Assembly (NCBI GenBank): GCA_965368335.1
Contig: CBDUMN010000093.1
Coordinates: forward strand, 1 to 13,558
Source: CBDUMN01 sp965368335
Lineage (GTDB): Bacteria; Pseudomonadota; Alphaproteobacteria; Rhodospirillales; JAPHRK01
DNA: 13,558 nucleotides
Reading direction: 5' to 3'
Part shown: positions 6,627 through 13,558 of the stretch, piece by piece
Layout of the letters: each line of letters starts with the position of its first letter
How positions within the stretch are numbered: position 1 is the first letter of the stretch
Notes under the pieces: generated by a model
Told to the model about the DNA's origin: nothing
The model's input: only the letters and a program-made list of their open reading frames with translations
Databases searched by the model: none
Translations under genes and position numbers: made by a program

Positions 6627-7070
6627 ATGGCAAATCCTTCTGAGCCCTTCTGGAAGACCAAAAGCCTTCGTGAAATGTCACGCGAAGAATGGGAATCCCT
6701 CTGCGATGGCTGCGCCAAGTGCTGCCTCGCCAAGTTGATTGACGACGACACAGGTGAAATCACCTATACCTCGGTGGCTTGCCGGTTGCTCGACCTGGAA
6801 ACCTGCACCTGCACCAATTATCCCGAACGCCGCGACTTGGTGCCCGACTGCGTGGCGCTTGAGGCCAAAAACGTCGGCCAGTTGGCTTGGCTGCCCAAAA
6901 CCTGCGCCTATCTGCTCATCCACGAAGGTGAAGACCTGCCCGACTGGCATCATCTGGTATCGGGCGACCACCAAACCATCCACCAATGCCACCAATCGGT
7001 CAAAGACCGGGTGATTTCCGAGCGCGACGCGGGCGATTGGGACGACTACGTCATCGATTGGATACGCTAG
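6627..7070 (+). CDS. YcgN family cysteine-cluster protein (UPF0260)
   Basis: A 147-residue cytosolic protein with ten cysteines: 26, 29, 32, 33, 52, 60, 62, 75, 93 and 121. The first four form the CxxCxxCC cluster (CDGCAKCC) that defines the YcgN/UPF0260 group within the zinc/iron-chelating cluster family (COG2983). The N-terminal PFWKTKSLREMSREEWESLC and the central WLPKTCAY are characteristic, and the length matches the family. The cysteines probably bind a metal or Fe-S centre; no biochemical function is established that I know of. The ATG at 6627 is chosen because family homology begins about six residues later. No convincing Shine-Dalgarno sequence precedes it. The next gene starts 4 nt after the stop, so the two are probably co-transcribed. 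Confidence 0.88.
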   Translation: MANPSEPFWKTKSLREMSREEWESLCDGCAKCCLAKLIDDDTGEITYTSVACRLLDLETCTCTNYPERRDLVPDCVALEAKNVGQLAWLPKTCAYLLIHEGEDLPDWHHLVSGDHQTIHQCHQSVKDRVISERDAGDWDDYVIDWIR

Positions 7071-7074
7071 AGCG

Positions 7075-7764
7075 ATGACGGGAAGACTGATTATCGGCGG
7101 CCAATCCGTTCCACTCACCTTCCGCCGTAACGCCAAAGCCAAACGATTGATCCTGCGCCTCGACTCGAAGACCGGCGGCGCGGTCGTCACCCTGCCCAAA
7201 GGAGCCTTTGAATCCGAAGGTCTGAGGTTCGCCAAAAGCAAGGCCGACTGGATCGCCGGGCGACTTGAACGATTGCCCGAAAGTATTCCTTTTACTGACG
7301 GCGCAACAGTGCCCCTTTTAGGGATTGACCACATCATCCGCCATTGCCCGGACAAACGCGGAACCGCCTGGGTCGAAGGCGGTGAAATCCAGGTGGCCGG
7401 ACGGCCCGAATTCCTGCCCCGACGGGTCGCCGATTTTCTTAAAAAAAGGGCGCGGGAAGAAATTGTTCCCCGCGTCCAGACCCATGCCGAAAAAGTAGAT
7501 CGAAAACCCGGCCGCATTACCCTGCGCGATACCCACTCCCGCTGGGGCTCCTGCGCGGCTAACGGCAACCTTTCGTTTTCCTGGCGTTTGGTGCTGGCCC
7601 CACCCGAGGTGCTCGACTACGTTGCCGCCCACGAAGTGGCCCATTTGGTTCACCACAACCACAGCCCCGCCTATTGGGACGTTCTGCGGTCTCTGGTCCC
7701 CAAAGCCGACCGCCATCGCCGCTGGCTCAAGGAAAACGGCCCTCGACTGCACGGTTTCGGTTAA
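7075..7764 (+). CDS. YgjP-type zinc metallopeptidase (DUF45 / M48-like)
   Basis: A 229-residue protein with the zinc-peptidase signature HEVAH (residues 186-190) followed by HHNHSPAYWD, in which His196 is the likely third metal ligand. RDTHSRWGSCAANGNLSFSWRLVLAP (from residue 151) is the conserved block just before the HExxH in YgjP/COG1451 proteins. The N-terminal half (roughly 11-130) is a variable beta-rich region, with arginines and lysines at 18-29. The size is typical. No signal peptide or membrane segment is seen, so it should be cytosolic. Physiological substrates of this family are not well defined. It lies 4 nt after the YcgN-family gene, an operon-like spacing. The reading of the stop (TAA at 7762) is clear. 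Confidence 0.88.
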   Translation: MTGRLIIGGQSVPLTFRRNAKAKRLILRLDSKTGGAVVTLPKGAFESEGLRFAKSKADWIAGRLERLPESIPFTDGATVPLLGIDHIIRHCPDKRGTAWVEGGEIQVAGRPEFLPRRVADFLKKRAREEIVPRVQTHAEKVDRKPGRITLRDTHSRWGSCAANGNLSFSWRLVLAPPEVLDYVAAHEVAHLVHHNHSPAYWDVLRSLVPKADRHRRWLKENGPRLHGFG

Positions 7765-7884
7765 GCCCTCCGGTGAAAAACCGCCAAACGGAATCCCATG
7801 AACGGTTGCGCCTTGCCTTCTAGGGGATTATGAAATCGGTTCAACTGTTTGAATGCCCGCAACCGCGAATGGGACCGGACCGAG

Positions 7885-8424
7885 ATGATCAAGATCGTAC
7901 GCGCCAAGCTCCACGGACTCCGGGTGACCGGAGCCGACCTCAACTACCACGGCTCCATCACACTCGACCCCGAGCAGTGCGAAATGGCGGGCATCTACCC
8001 GCTGGAATTCGTCGAGATCTGGAACAAGTCAAGCGGCGCGCGTATCTCCACCTACGTCATTCATGGCGAGCCCGGCTCCCAGTGCTGCGTACTGAACGGC
8101 GCGGCGGCGCGGACCTGTCAGAAGGGCGACGAACTGATCGTCGCGGCGTCGGACTACATCGACCCCTCCAAGCTCTACGACATCAAGCCGCGCATTCTCA
8201 CCTACCTGCCCAACAACGAAGTGGATCAGGTGCTGGAATACGACGTCTTCGCCAGCAAGGAACGGGCCTACGATTTCCGTATCATCGATGCCGACAAGCA
8301 TACGCTGGAAGACTGCCACACCTATCCCAACGTGGATGTCATGGCGATCCGTGAAAACCTCGCATCGAAAGGCTGGAGCGAAGACGAAATCGACGCCTTC
8401 GTCGAAACCCACTTTACGCTTTAG
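7885..8424 (+). CDS. panD: Aspartate 1-decarboxylase with C-terminal extension
   Basis: PanD makes beta-alanine from L-aspartate for pantothenate and coenzyme A synthesis. It is a pyruvoyl enzyme that cuts itself between Gly and Ser. The self-processing site is present: YHGS, with cleavage expected between Gly23 and Ser24 after Tyr21. Residues matching the E. coli active site are Lys8, Arg53, Thr56, Tyr57 and Asn71 (in LNGAAA), each one lower than the E. coli numbering. The start at the ATG at 7885 gives the family N-terminus (MIKIVRAKLHGLRVT); an upstream in-frame TTG at 7849 adds 12 unconserved residues and is not favoured. The protein has 179 residues against about 120-140 in the usual enzyme, so roughly 55-60 C-terminal residues (from about 120) are extra and unrecognised. 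The 120 bp before the gene contains no clear promoter. It is followed by an inverted repeat. Confidence 0.9.
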   Translation: MIKIVRAKLHGLRVTGADLNYHGSITLDPEQCEMAGIYPLEFVEIWNKSSGARISTYVIHGEPGSQCCVLNGAAARTCQKGDELIVAASDYIDPSKLYDIKPRILTYLPNNEVDQVLEYDVFASKERAYDFRIIDADKHTLEDCHTYPNVDVMAIRENLASKGWSEDEIDAFVETHFTL

Positions 8425-8437
8425 GGTAAACAAACAC

Positions 8438-8465
8438 CGTCGTGCCCGAGAATGCGGGCATGACG
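8438..8465. repeat. Intergenic inverted repeat between convergent panD and cobN
   Basis: CGTCGTGCCCG (8438-8448) and CGGGCATGACG (8455-8465) form an 11-bp stem with one G-U wobble around the loop AGAATG. It fills the 43-bp gap between the panD stop and the cobN stop. It resembles the GTCATGCCCG-type repeats common between alphaproteobacterial genes and may act as a bidirectional terminator, although neither strand has a strong U-run. Confidence 0.6.
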
Positions 8466-8467
8466 AT

Positions 8468-9352
8468 CTATTTCAATTCCTCAAGCGTTGCGCGGATGCT
8501 GTTGGAGCGGGGTTGCCAGAGCTGGCGCTCTAAGGCCTCGGCGAAGCGGTCGACCATTTCGCGCAGGGCCGCCGGATTGTTTTCTTCAAGGAATTGACGC
8601 ACCTCGTCGTCTTCCAGATAGGCCTTAAACAGCAAGTCAAAGTGATGGTCCCGCACACATCTGGCCGTGGCGGCAAAAGCGAAAAGATAGTCGACCGTAG
8701 CCGCCATCTCGAAAGCACCCTTGTAACCGTGCCTCATAACCCCCTGAATCCACTTAGGGTTTGCCGCACGCCCCCTAACGATACGAGCAATTTCCTCATC
8801 CAATTTGTGAACTTTCGGGGTCTCGGGCCTTGAATGATCGTTGTGGAAAACCTCCGGCTGCTCCCCTTTGAGGGTCCGCACAGCCGCCGTCATACCGCCT
8901 TCGAACTGGTAGTAATCGTCAGAATCCAAAATGTCGTGCTCGCGGTTGTCCTGATTCTGGACCACCGCATCGACGCCCGCCAAGCGTTGCTCAAAGCGGC
9001 CGTGCGCCGGTTTTCCTTCTTCACCCGCCCCATAAGCGTATCCGCCCCAGGCCACATAAGCCTTGGCGAGATCGGCATCGGTTTCCCAACCCTTCTCATC
9101 GATCAATGCCTGAAGCCCCGCACCGTAGGCTCCCGGCTTGGAGCCGAAAACCCGGTAGCCGGACTGTTTCATCGCCTCTTCAGGCAAGAGTCCTTTCTCT
9201 TCAAGACTCTGCCGTTCTTTTCGAACTTTTTCGGCGAGAAAGTTGATGGAGTCGGGCTCATCCAGTTCGGAAACCGCCCGGACGGCTGAATCGAACAGGT
9301 CGATCAAGCCGGGGAAGGCATCGCGGAAGAAACCGGAAATCCGCAAGGTCAC
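8468..9352 (-). CDS. cobN: CobN C-terminal part, downstream of the in-frame UGA
   Basis: This 294-codon stretch continues CobN homology in the same frame as the upstream piece, so it is the 3' part of one gene. Family motifs are FRDAFPGLIDLFD (9-21), FGSKPGAYGAG (69-79), NQDNREHDILDSDDYYQF (133-150), RHGYKGAFEM (207-216) and the terminal LWQPRSNSI. These belong to the C-terminal half of the large chelatase subunit, which contributes to the porphyrinoid-binding cleft. The GTG at 9352 is the first possible start after the UGA. AAGGG at 9358-9362 lies 5 nt before it and could serve as a ribosome binding site, so restart as a separate polypeptide is possible but unproven. Homology also covers the 11 codons between the UGA and this GTG, so the GTG is not the ancestral start. 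The gene ends with TAG just before the inverted repeat. Confidence 0.75.
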   Translation of the reverse strand: MTLRISGFFRDAFPGLIDLFDSAVRAVSELDEPDSINFLAEKVRKERQSLEEKGLLPEEAMKQSGYRVFGSKPGAYGAGLQALIDEKGWETDADLAKAYVAWGGYAYGAGEEGKPAHGRFEQRLAGVDAVVQNQDNREHDILDSDDYYQFEGGMTAAVRTLKGEQPEVFHNDHSRPETPKVHKLDEEIARIVRGRAANPKWIQGVMRHGYKGAFEMAATVDYLFAFAATARCVRDHHFDLLFKAYLEDDEVRQFLEENNPAALREMVDRFAEALERQLWQPRSNSIRATLEELK

Positions 9353-9385
9353 ATCGACCCTTGGACGGTCCAGAACCTCGGCGGG

Positions 9386-12220
9386 TCAAATTTCAAACCC
9401 GGTCACCCGGCGCGATACCGTATCCCAGGTGGGCCGCACACCCATTAAGGCCAAACCTTGAGCGATATCGTCGCCACCGGTCCGCATGTTGGATGTCCCC
9501 CAGGCGGTCAGCGCCATGGAGCGCGGCCAATCACCGTGCTCTTGCACGTAGCGCTCGATCATCAGGGAGGCCGATTTCCAGCCCAGCGTCCAGGCTGCAG
9601 GGGTGGGAACCGTGCGAGTATCCACCGAATAGAAGTTGCGCCCCGTCGGCAAAACGTCGGGACGGCCCCGCGTCGGCGCACCCGAAGAACCGGGCTCGAC
9701 AAACCTTCCATTGAGCCCGGCCAACAGACCATCGATTTCACTCTCGCCGCAGGCAATCACCGAGGGCCGGATACTCTCTTCAAGCTGGGCAAGGACCTGC
9801 TTTGTCCGCCGCCAATTTTCAGCGGGCTTTTGAGCACCCGAGACTAAAGCCGTCGACAGCGCTTCCAGCCGCTCCACCGTGTCGCCCTGGGTGCGCCAAC
9901 GGTCGGCGCCATGTTGTTGCAGACGATCCGGGGTCGGACCACCCCAAGGAGCGGCCATTTCACAATCAAGCGGATCGAAACCCAGGCCCAGATCATCGGC
10001 CAAAGCCCGCAGCAGCGAGGCGTCGCCCCCCTCCCCTTTACCCCGGGGAACGCGCAAGAGGGCGACCAGCAGGTCGGTCAGCTGCCGCCCTTCCGGGGCG
10101 CGCCCGAAGATATGCAGACCATCGCGGATTTGCAGTTCCTTGAGTTCACAGAGATGGTTGTCGAGCTTTTGCAGCGCTTCGTCTTCCGGGTCCTGCGCAC
10201 CGATGCCGCAGTCTTCGGCCAAACCGCTGGCATAGGAAAGGGCGAGAATTTCTTTCTTCAACACCTTCAAGCGGCGCGGATCGACGCTGGCAGCCTCGAA
10301 GTATTCATCGACCAGCAACTCCAGATCGCGCAGGGGACCATAACTTTCAGCCCGGGTGAGCGGCGGCGTCAGGTGATCGACAATCACAGCCTGGGCCCGA
10401 CGCTTGGCCTGGGCGCCCTCGCCCGGATCGTTGACGATGAAAGGATAGAGATGGGGCAAGGGCCCAAGCACGGCTTCGGGGAAGCACTCGTTGGACAAGG
10501 CCAGCGACTTGCCGGGCAGCCATTCAAGGTTGCCGTGCTTGCCCATATGGATCACCGCATGGGCATCGAAGTCGTGGCGCAACCAGGCATAAAAAGCCAG
10601 GTATCCGTGGGGCGGCGCCAAGTCTGGATCATGATAAGTGGCTTCCGGGTCGATGTTGTAACCCCGCGCCGGCTGCAAGCCGATGATCAGATTGCCGCAG
10701 CGATAGGCAGAGAGAGCAAAACGGCCGCAGTCCACCTCACCCGGCAAAAAGAAGGGATCGCTCTCCGCCGCTCCCCAACGCTCGGTGACGGCCCGCTGCA
10801 CCGCCTCGGGAAGCCCAGCGAAAAACATCTGATAATCCGCCATGGAAAGGCTTTGGTCGATCTTACGGGCATACCGGGCGGTCAGATCGTTGGTCGGTCC
10901 CTGCCGCAGTCGCTCGACCAACTCATCGCCCGTTTCAGGCGCGCCTTCCACCTTGTAGCCGTTGGCCTCCAGCGCCTTGATCGCCTCGACCGATCCGGCG
11001 GGCGTATCCAGCCCGACGCCGTTGCCCAACCGCCCATCCCGGTTAGGATAGTTGGCAAGGATCACCGCCACCCGACGATCCTTAGCTGGGGTTTGCCTCA
11101 GCCGCGCCCAGGCGGCAGCCAGCTTGGCGGTAAAGGCAATACGGTCGGCCACCGGCTGATAGGCCGTGATATCGATTTCCGTCAGGTCGTCCCGCTCTTC
11201 CAGACCTTTGAACGATACCGCACGGCTCAGGATCCGCCCGTCCACTTCGGGCAGAGCGACATTCATGGCGATATCCCGAGCGCTCAAACCCGTCGACATT
11301 TCCCGCCAGCCTTCCTCATTGCCACCCGAGAGCACCACCTGCAACACTGGGCAATCGGCCTGATCGAACGGTGTTTTGCTGCGCGCCTTTCCAGGAGCCG
11401 AAACGGCAAAAGCCGTGGTGTTGAGGATCACATCGGGTGCAGTTTCATCAAACAGGGCCTCAACAATTTCCGCCGAAACCCCATCCTTAAGACTGGCGAC
11501 AAATAACGGTAGTGGATTGAGTCCCTCGGCCCTCAAGGCCTCAATCAAAGCATCGATGGGTTTGAGGTTTCCAGCCTGCACCAAAGCCCGGTAGAAAACC
11601 AAAGAAACAACCGGGTGCCCCTCACCCCACTCTTGTTTGAGGTCTTCGAGCATCGTGATCTTTCGACCCGGCCAATAGAGCCCCGCTTTCATCAAGGGTT
11701 TGGGCTCCTCCCAGCGGCCTTCGCCGCCCATAAGGTCCCAGCAGTAGCCCAGGAAACTGATAGCGTTTTCAAGCCCCCCCTCGACACAGTAGCGCCAAAG
11801 GCGATGTTGGGCTTCAAGACCGAGAGAGGAAAAGGCGGAAAGCTCGGCGTCCGGCTGGTCGTCACCGGGCAAAAAGGCGACGGGAATTTCTTTTTCCCGG
11901 CAAACCCCGGCGATCTGTTCGACGCCATAAGGCCAATAGCTGTGACCGCCCAGCAGCCGCACCACCACCAGCTTGGCCTTGGCGATGATGTCTTCCACGT
12001 AGAGATCGACCGACATGTTGTGGCCGAGGTGGAGCAGAGAAGCCAGCCTCAGGCTGGGCGCGGCGGAATCACTTTCGACAATACTACGCTGCGCCGCCGC
12101 CAGACAGGCCAGTTCCGTATCGGCCGCCGAAATCACCACCAGATCGCCGGGCGTCTGGCCCAGGTCGATGGCTTCCGATCCGTCGGCGACTGCGCCGGGC
12201 TGTGCGGCGAGAAGGTGCAT
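9386..12220 (-). CDS. cobN: Cobaltochelatase large subunit CobN, N-terminal 944 residues
   Basis: CobN is the large subunit of the aerobic-type cobaltochelatase. With the AAA+ partners CobS and CobT it inserts cobalt into hydrogenobyrinic acid a,c-diamide at the cost of ATP. The N-terminus MHLLAAQPGAVADGSEAIDL and the SAADTELACLAAA stretch are typical. The BchH/CobN-family signature HMGKHGNLEWLPGK begins at His558, and WGTSNMRTGGDDIAQGLA lies near the end of this piece. The chain stops after RRVTGFEI at a UGA, about 305 codons before the normal end. The ATG at 12220 is 1 nt after the cobW stop, in an overlapping-operon arrangement with little independent ribosome binding site, suggesting translational coupling to cobW. 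If the UGA is not suppressed, this product alone would lack part of the substrate-binding region and would probably be inactive. Confidence 0.85.
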   Translation of the reverse strand: MHLLAAQPGAVADGSEAIDLGQTPGDLVVISAADTELACLAAAQRSIVESDSAAPSLRLASLLHLGHNMSVDLYVEDIIAKAKLVVVRLLGGHSYWPYGVEQIAGVCREKEIPVAFLPGDDQPDAELSAFSSLGLEAQHRLWRYCVEGGLENAISFLGYCWDLMGGEGRWEEPKPLMKAGLYWPGRKITMLEDLKQEWGEGHPVVSLVFYRALVQAGNLKPIDALIEALRAEGLNPLPLFVASLKDGVSAEIVEALFDETAPDVILNTTAFAVSAPGKARSKTPFDQADCPVLQVVLSGGNEEGWREMSTGLSARDIAMNVALPEVDGRILSRAVSFKGLEERDDLTEIDITAYQPVADRIAFTAKLAAAWARLRQTPAKDRRVAVILANYPNRDGRLGNGVGLDTPAGSVEAIKALEANGYKVEGAPETGDELVERLRQGPTNDLTARYARKIDQSLSMADYQMFFAGLPEAVQRAVTERWGAAESDPFFLPGEVDCGRFALSAYRCGNLIIGLQPARGYNIDPEATYHDPDLAPPHGYLAFYAWLRHDFDAHAVIHMGKHGNLEWLPGKSLALSNECFPEAVLGPLPHLYPFIVNDPGEGAQAKRRAQAVIVDHLTPPLTRAESYGPLRDLELLVDEYFEAASVDPRRLKVLKKEILALSYASGLAEDCGIGAQDPEDEALQKLDNHLCELKELQIRDGLHIFGRAPEGRQLTDLLVALLRVPRGKGEGGDASLLRALADDLGLGFDPLDCEMAAPWGGPTPDRLQQHGADRWRTQGDTVERLEALSTALVSGAQKPAENWRRTKQVLAQLEESIRPSVIACGESEIDGLLAGLNGRFVEPGSSGAPTRGRPDVLPTGRNFYSVDTRTVPTPAAWTLGWKSASLMIERYVQEHGDWPRSMALTAWGTSNMRTGGDDIAQGLALMGVRPTWDTVSRRVTGFEI

Positions 12221-12221
12221 T

Positions 12222-13259
12222 TTACTTGAGCACCGCCTCGATGGCGCTTTGGTTCATCCCGTGCTGGCCAATCACCACCAGCTTGCTTTCGCGGGGTTCT
12301 GCACCGCTCCAAGGACGGTCGTAGTAACGCTGAATGCGTGCGCCGACACCCTGAATCACATGACGCATGGGTTTGCCCGGCACATGCAGAAAACCCTTGA
12401 TGCGCAAAATATCGTGGTCCTTGACGGCGGCCAGCACCTTAGCCTCGAAGGCTTCCGGGTCGACAATGTCTCCGAACGTCAGGGCGAAGCTATCGAAATC
12501 GTCATGGTCATGGTCGTGCGGGCCGTCATGATGAGAAGGTCGGGCATCGAGATCGTCCTCGGCGGCCGCCTCCAACCCCAGGAGAACCTCCGGCTCCACC
12601 TTGCCATGACTGGTCGGAATGGCCTTTACGCCATCACGCAATTTGGCGATCAGATCATCATGTACGACTTTCAGCGTCGCCTCTTCCAGCAGATCGGCCT
12701 TGTTTAAAAGCACCATGTCGGCGCAGTTGAGTTGGTCGGTGAACACCTCTTCTAAGGGGTTGTCGTGATCGAGACTTTCATCGGCCTCGCGCTGAGCTTG
12801 AAGGGCGGCTTCGTCAGTGGCAAAACGTCCGGCGGCAAAAGCGTCCGCATCAATCACAGCAACCACGCCGTCAACGGTCACGCGGGACCGCACTTCCGGC
12901 CAGTTGAAGGCCTTGACCAACGGCTTGGGCAAAGCCAGCCCAGAGGTCTCAATGACGATATGCTCAGGCGGTTCGGGACGCTCCAACAGGGCTTCGATGG
13001 TCGGCAGGAACTCATCGGCCACCGTACAACAGATGCAGCCGTTAGCCAGTTCGATCACGTCGCCGCCGTTTTCACCCTCCAGGTCGCAATCTTCCAGGCC
13101 GCAGCCTTTGAGAATATCGCGGTCCATGCCAATATCGCCGAACTCGTTGATCACCAACGCGATGCGTCGCCCCTTGGCGTTTTCAAGCATGTGACGGATC
13201 AGGGTCGTTTTTCCGGCGCCGAGAAATCCGGTGATCACAGTGGCGGGTATTTTCTTCAT
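12222..13259 (-). CDS. cobW: CobW, COG0523 GTPase metallochaperone
   Basis: CobW is a P-loop GTPase of the COG0523 family thought to deliver cobalt to the CobNST chelatase. The 345-residue protein has the Walker A loop GFLGAGKTT (11-19), the metal-binding CxCC motif GCICC (74-78), ETSGLALP (104-111) and the guanine-specificity NKAD (186-189). A histidine/aspartate-rich loop HHDGPHDHDHDD (243-254) follows, before the C-terminal CobW_C domain; such loops are common in this family and probably bind metal. The length is normal. The ATG overlaps the TGA of cobP by 4 nt as ATGA, and cobN starts 1 nt after its TAA. This cobP-cobW-cobN order fits its role in cobalt loading of CobN. Confidence 0.95.
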   Translation of the reverse strand: MKKIPATVITGFLGAGKTTLIRHMLENAKGRRIALVINEFGDIGMDRDILKGCGLEDCDLEGENGGDVIELANGCICCTVADEFLPTIEALLERPEPPEHIVIETSGLALPKPLVKAFNWPEVRSRVTVDGVVAVIDADAFAAGRFATDEAALQAQREADESLDHDNPLEEVFTDQLNCADMVLLNKADLLEEATLKVVHDDLIAKLRDGVKAIPTSHGKVEPEVLLGLEAAAEDDLDARPSHHDGPHDHDHDDFDSFALTFGDIVDPEAFEAKVLAAVKDHDILRIKGFLHVPGKPMRHVIQGVGARIQRYYDRPWSGAEPRESKLVVIGQHGMNQSAIEAVLK

Positions 13260-13558
13260 GCTTCATCCTTCAAAGTCAGCGGCAATCCAGCGGCAACGAA
13301 AACCACCCTATCGGCAGCGGCGGCGACGGCCTGATTGAGCCGCCCCTGATGGTCGCGGAAATCACGCGCCAGGGCATTGTCGGGGACGATTCCCATCCCC
13401 ACCTCGTTCGACACCAGCGTTACCGATCCTTTCGCCGCCTTCAAGGCCGCACAAAGTTCGGCGGTTTCCACATCGATATCCCGTCCGTCTTCCATCAGGT
13501 TGGACAGCCAGAGGGTCAGGCAATCGACCAGGATCATATGGTTGGGGTTGGCATGGTT
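13256..13558 (-). CDS. cobP: Adenosylcobinamide kinase / adenosylcobinamide-phosphate guanylyltransferase, C-terminal part
   Basis: The bifunctional CobP/CobU enzyme phosphorylates adenosylcobinamide and then transfers GMP to it, in nucleotide-loop assembly and cobinamide salvage. Only the last 100 codons are inside the window; the frame stays open to the right edge, and the N-terminal P-loop is outside. Diagnostic motifs are LVDCLTLWLSNLM, VSNEVGMGIVP, ARDFRDHQGRLNQ and AAGLPLTLK, which form the typical second half of the family's roughly 170-180 residues. The internal ATG at 13537 is not the true start, because the conserved LVDCLTLW block begins next to it and the family's nucleotide-binding region must lie upstream. 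The stop overlaps the cobW start by 4 nt. The promoter, and any cobalamin riboswitch of this operon, would lie beyond the window. Confidence 0.92.
   Translation of the reverse strand, partial: NHANPNHMILVDCLTLWLSNLMEDGRDIDVETAELCAALKAAKGSVTLVSNEVGMGIVPDNALARDFRDHQGRLNQAVAAAADRVVFVAAGLPLTLKDEA

Larger units (their letters stand above)
8468..12220 (-). pseudogene. cobN: cobN, whole gene interrupted by one in-frame UGA codon
   Basis: Read straight through, the frame from 12220 to 8468 encodes about 1,250 codons, the normal length of CobN (about 1,250-1,280). The only interruption is TGA at 9388-9386, in the context Glu-Ile-UGA-Pro, after RRVTGFEI and before the segment running into DRPRVDVTLRISGF. 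Both flanks match the family without any shift, so the lesion is a base substitution in a codon where homologues, as I recall them, carry leucine, not an insertion or deletion. Possible explanations are a true nonsense mutation, readthrough (the UGA is followed by C, a leaky context), a gene now made as two chains, or a base-call error. The pseudogene label is provisional. Confidence 0.6.

Noticed and set aside
7765..7884. Small gene or promoter between the metallopeptidase gene and panD
   Set aside because: The frame opening at 7830 runs out of phase through panD and has no recognisable motif; a TTGCGC-17-TATGAA pair at 7806-7834 is too weak to call.
9386..9388. UGA in cobN read as selenocysteine
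   Set aside because: CobN is not a known selenoprotein, homologues as I recall them have leucine and not cysteine here, and the weak stem after the UGA has no recognisable SECIS apical loop.
9386..9388. Genetic code with UGA as tryptophan
   Set aside because: TGA ends cobA, cbiD, the second SCO gene and cobP at their natural C-termini, and tryptophan is encoded by TGG throughout.
9911..11506. Long plus-strand open frame of 531 codons opposite cobN
   Set aside because: It is antisense to strongly conserved CobN codons, has no recognisable motif and is explained by GC-rich codon bias.
12500..12532. Histidine/aspartate-rich low-complexity stretch in cobW as a repeat insertion
   Set aside because: Such metal-binding loops at this position are ordinary in COG0523 proteins.

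Overview
The window looks like chromosomal DNA of an alphaproteobacterium, most likely in or near Rhodospirillales. This rests on the moderately high GC content, the late-insertion cobalt chelatase gene cobN next to cobW and cobP, a CbiD-type C1-methyltransferase in the same gene set, SCO/SenC proteins, an intracellular PHB depolymerase, and a GTCATGCCCG-type intergenic inverted repeat. Taxonomy is inference from gene content. No mobile element, tRNA, rRNA or CRISPR array was seen.

Layout. (1) Positions 1-237 hold the 3' end of a glycerate 2-kinase gene. It converges on, and overlaps by 10 bp, a cbiD gene that lacks its C-terminal third. (2) A tight plus-strand operon at about 1006-5201 runs cobA - TauE/SafE-like membrane protein - SCO1/SenC - second SCO1/SenC - cobB. 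A putative copper-handling cassette is thus embedded between two cobalamin genes. (3) Positions 5202-5339 are the phaZ control region, with a 22-bp near-palindrome (candidate PhaR-type operator), a perfect 8-bp hairpin and a strong ribosome binding site. phaZ follows and ends in a clear intrinsic terminator. (4) Positions 6627-8424 hold a YcgN-family cysteine-cluster protein, a YgjP-type HExxH metallopeptidase, and panD with an unusual C-terminal extension. (5) An inverted repeat at 8438-8465 separates panD from a minus-strand cobalamin operon that enters from the right edge: cobP (partial), cobW, cobN, joined by overlaps or 1-nt gaps.

The cobalamin genes at both ends belong to one pathway: CobA makes precorrin-2, CbiD would methylate C1, CobB amidates the a and c side chains, CobN (with CobS and CobT, not in this window) inserts cobalt, and CobP activates cobinamide. 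Two of these genes look damaged. cobN is interrupted by a single in-frame UGA with otherwise continuous homology on both sides, and cbiD is cut short just after its conserved core. The rest (cobA, cobB, cobW and the visible part of cobP) look intact. The main question is therefore whether the strain still makes B12: by readthrough or a two-piece CobN, or not at all because the pathway is decaying, or whether the lesions are sequencing or assembly errors.

No wholly new system was recognised. The items most worth following up are the interrupted cobN with a possible restart site, the truncated cbiD, the copper cassette inside the cob operon, the extended PanD, and candidate leaderless starts.
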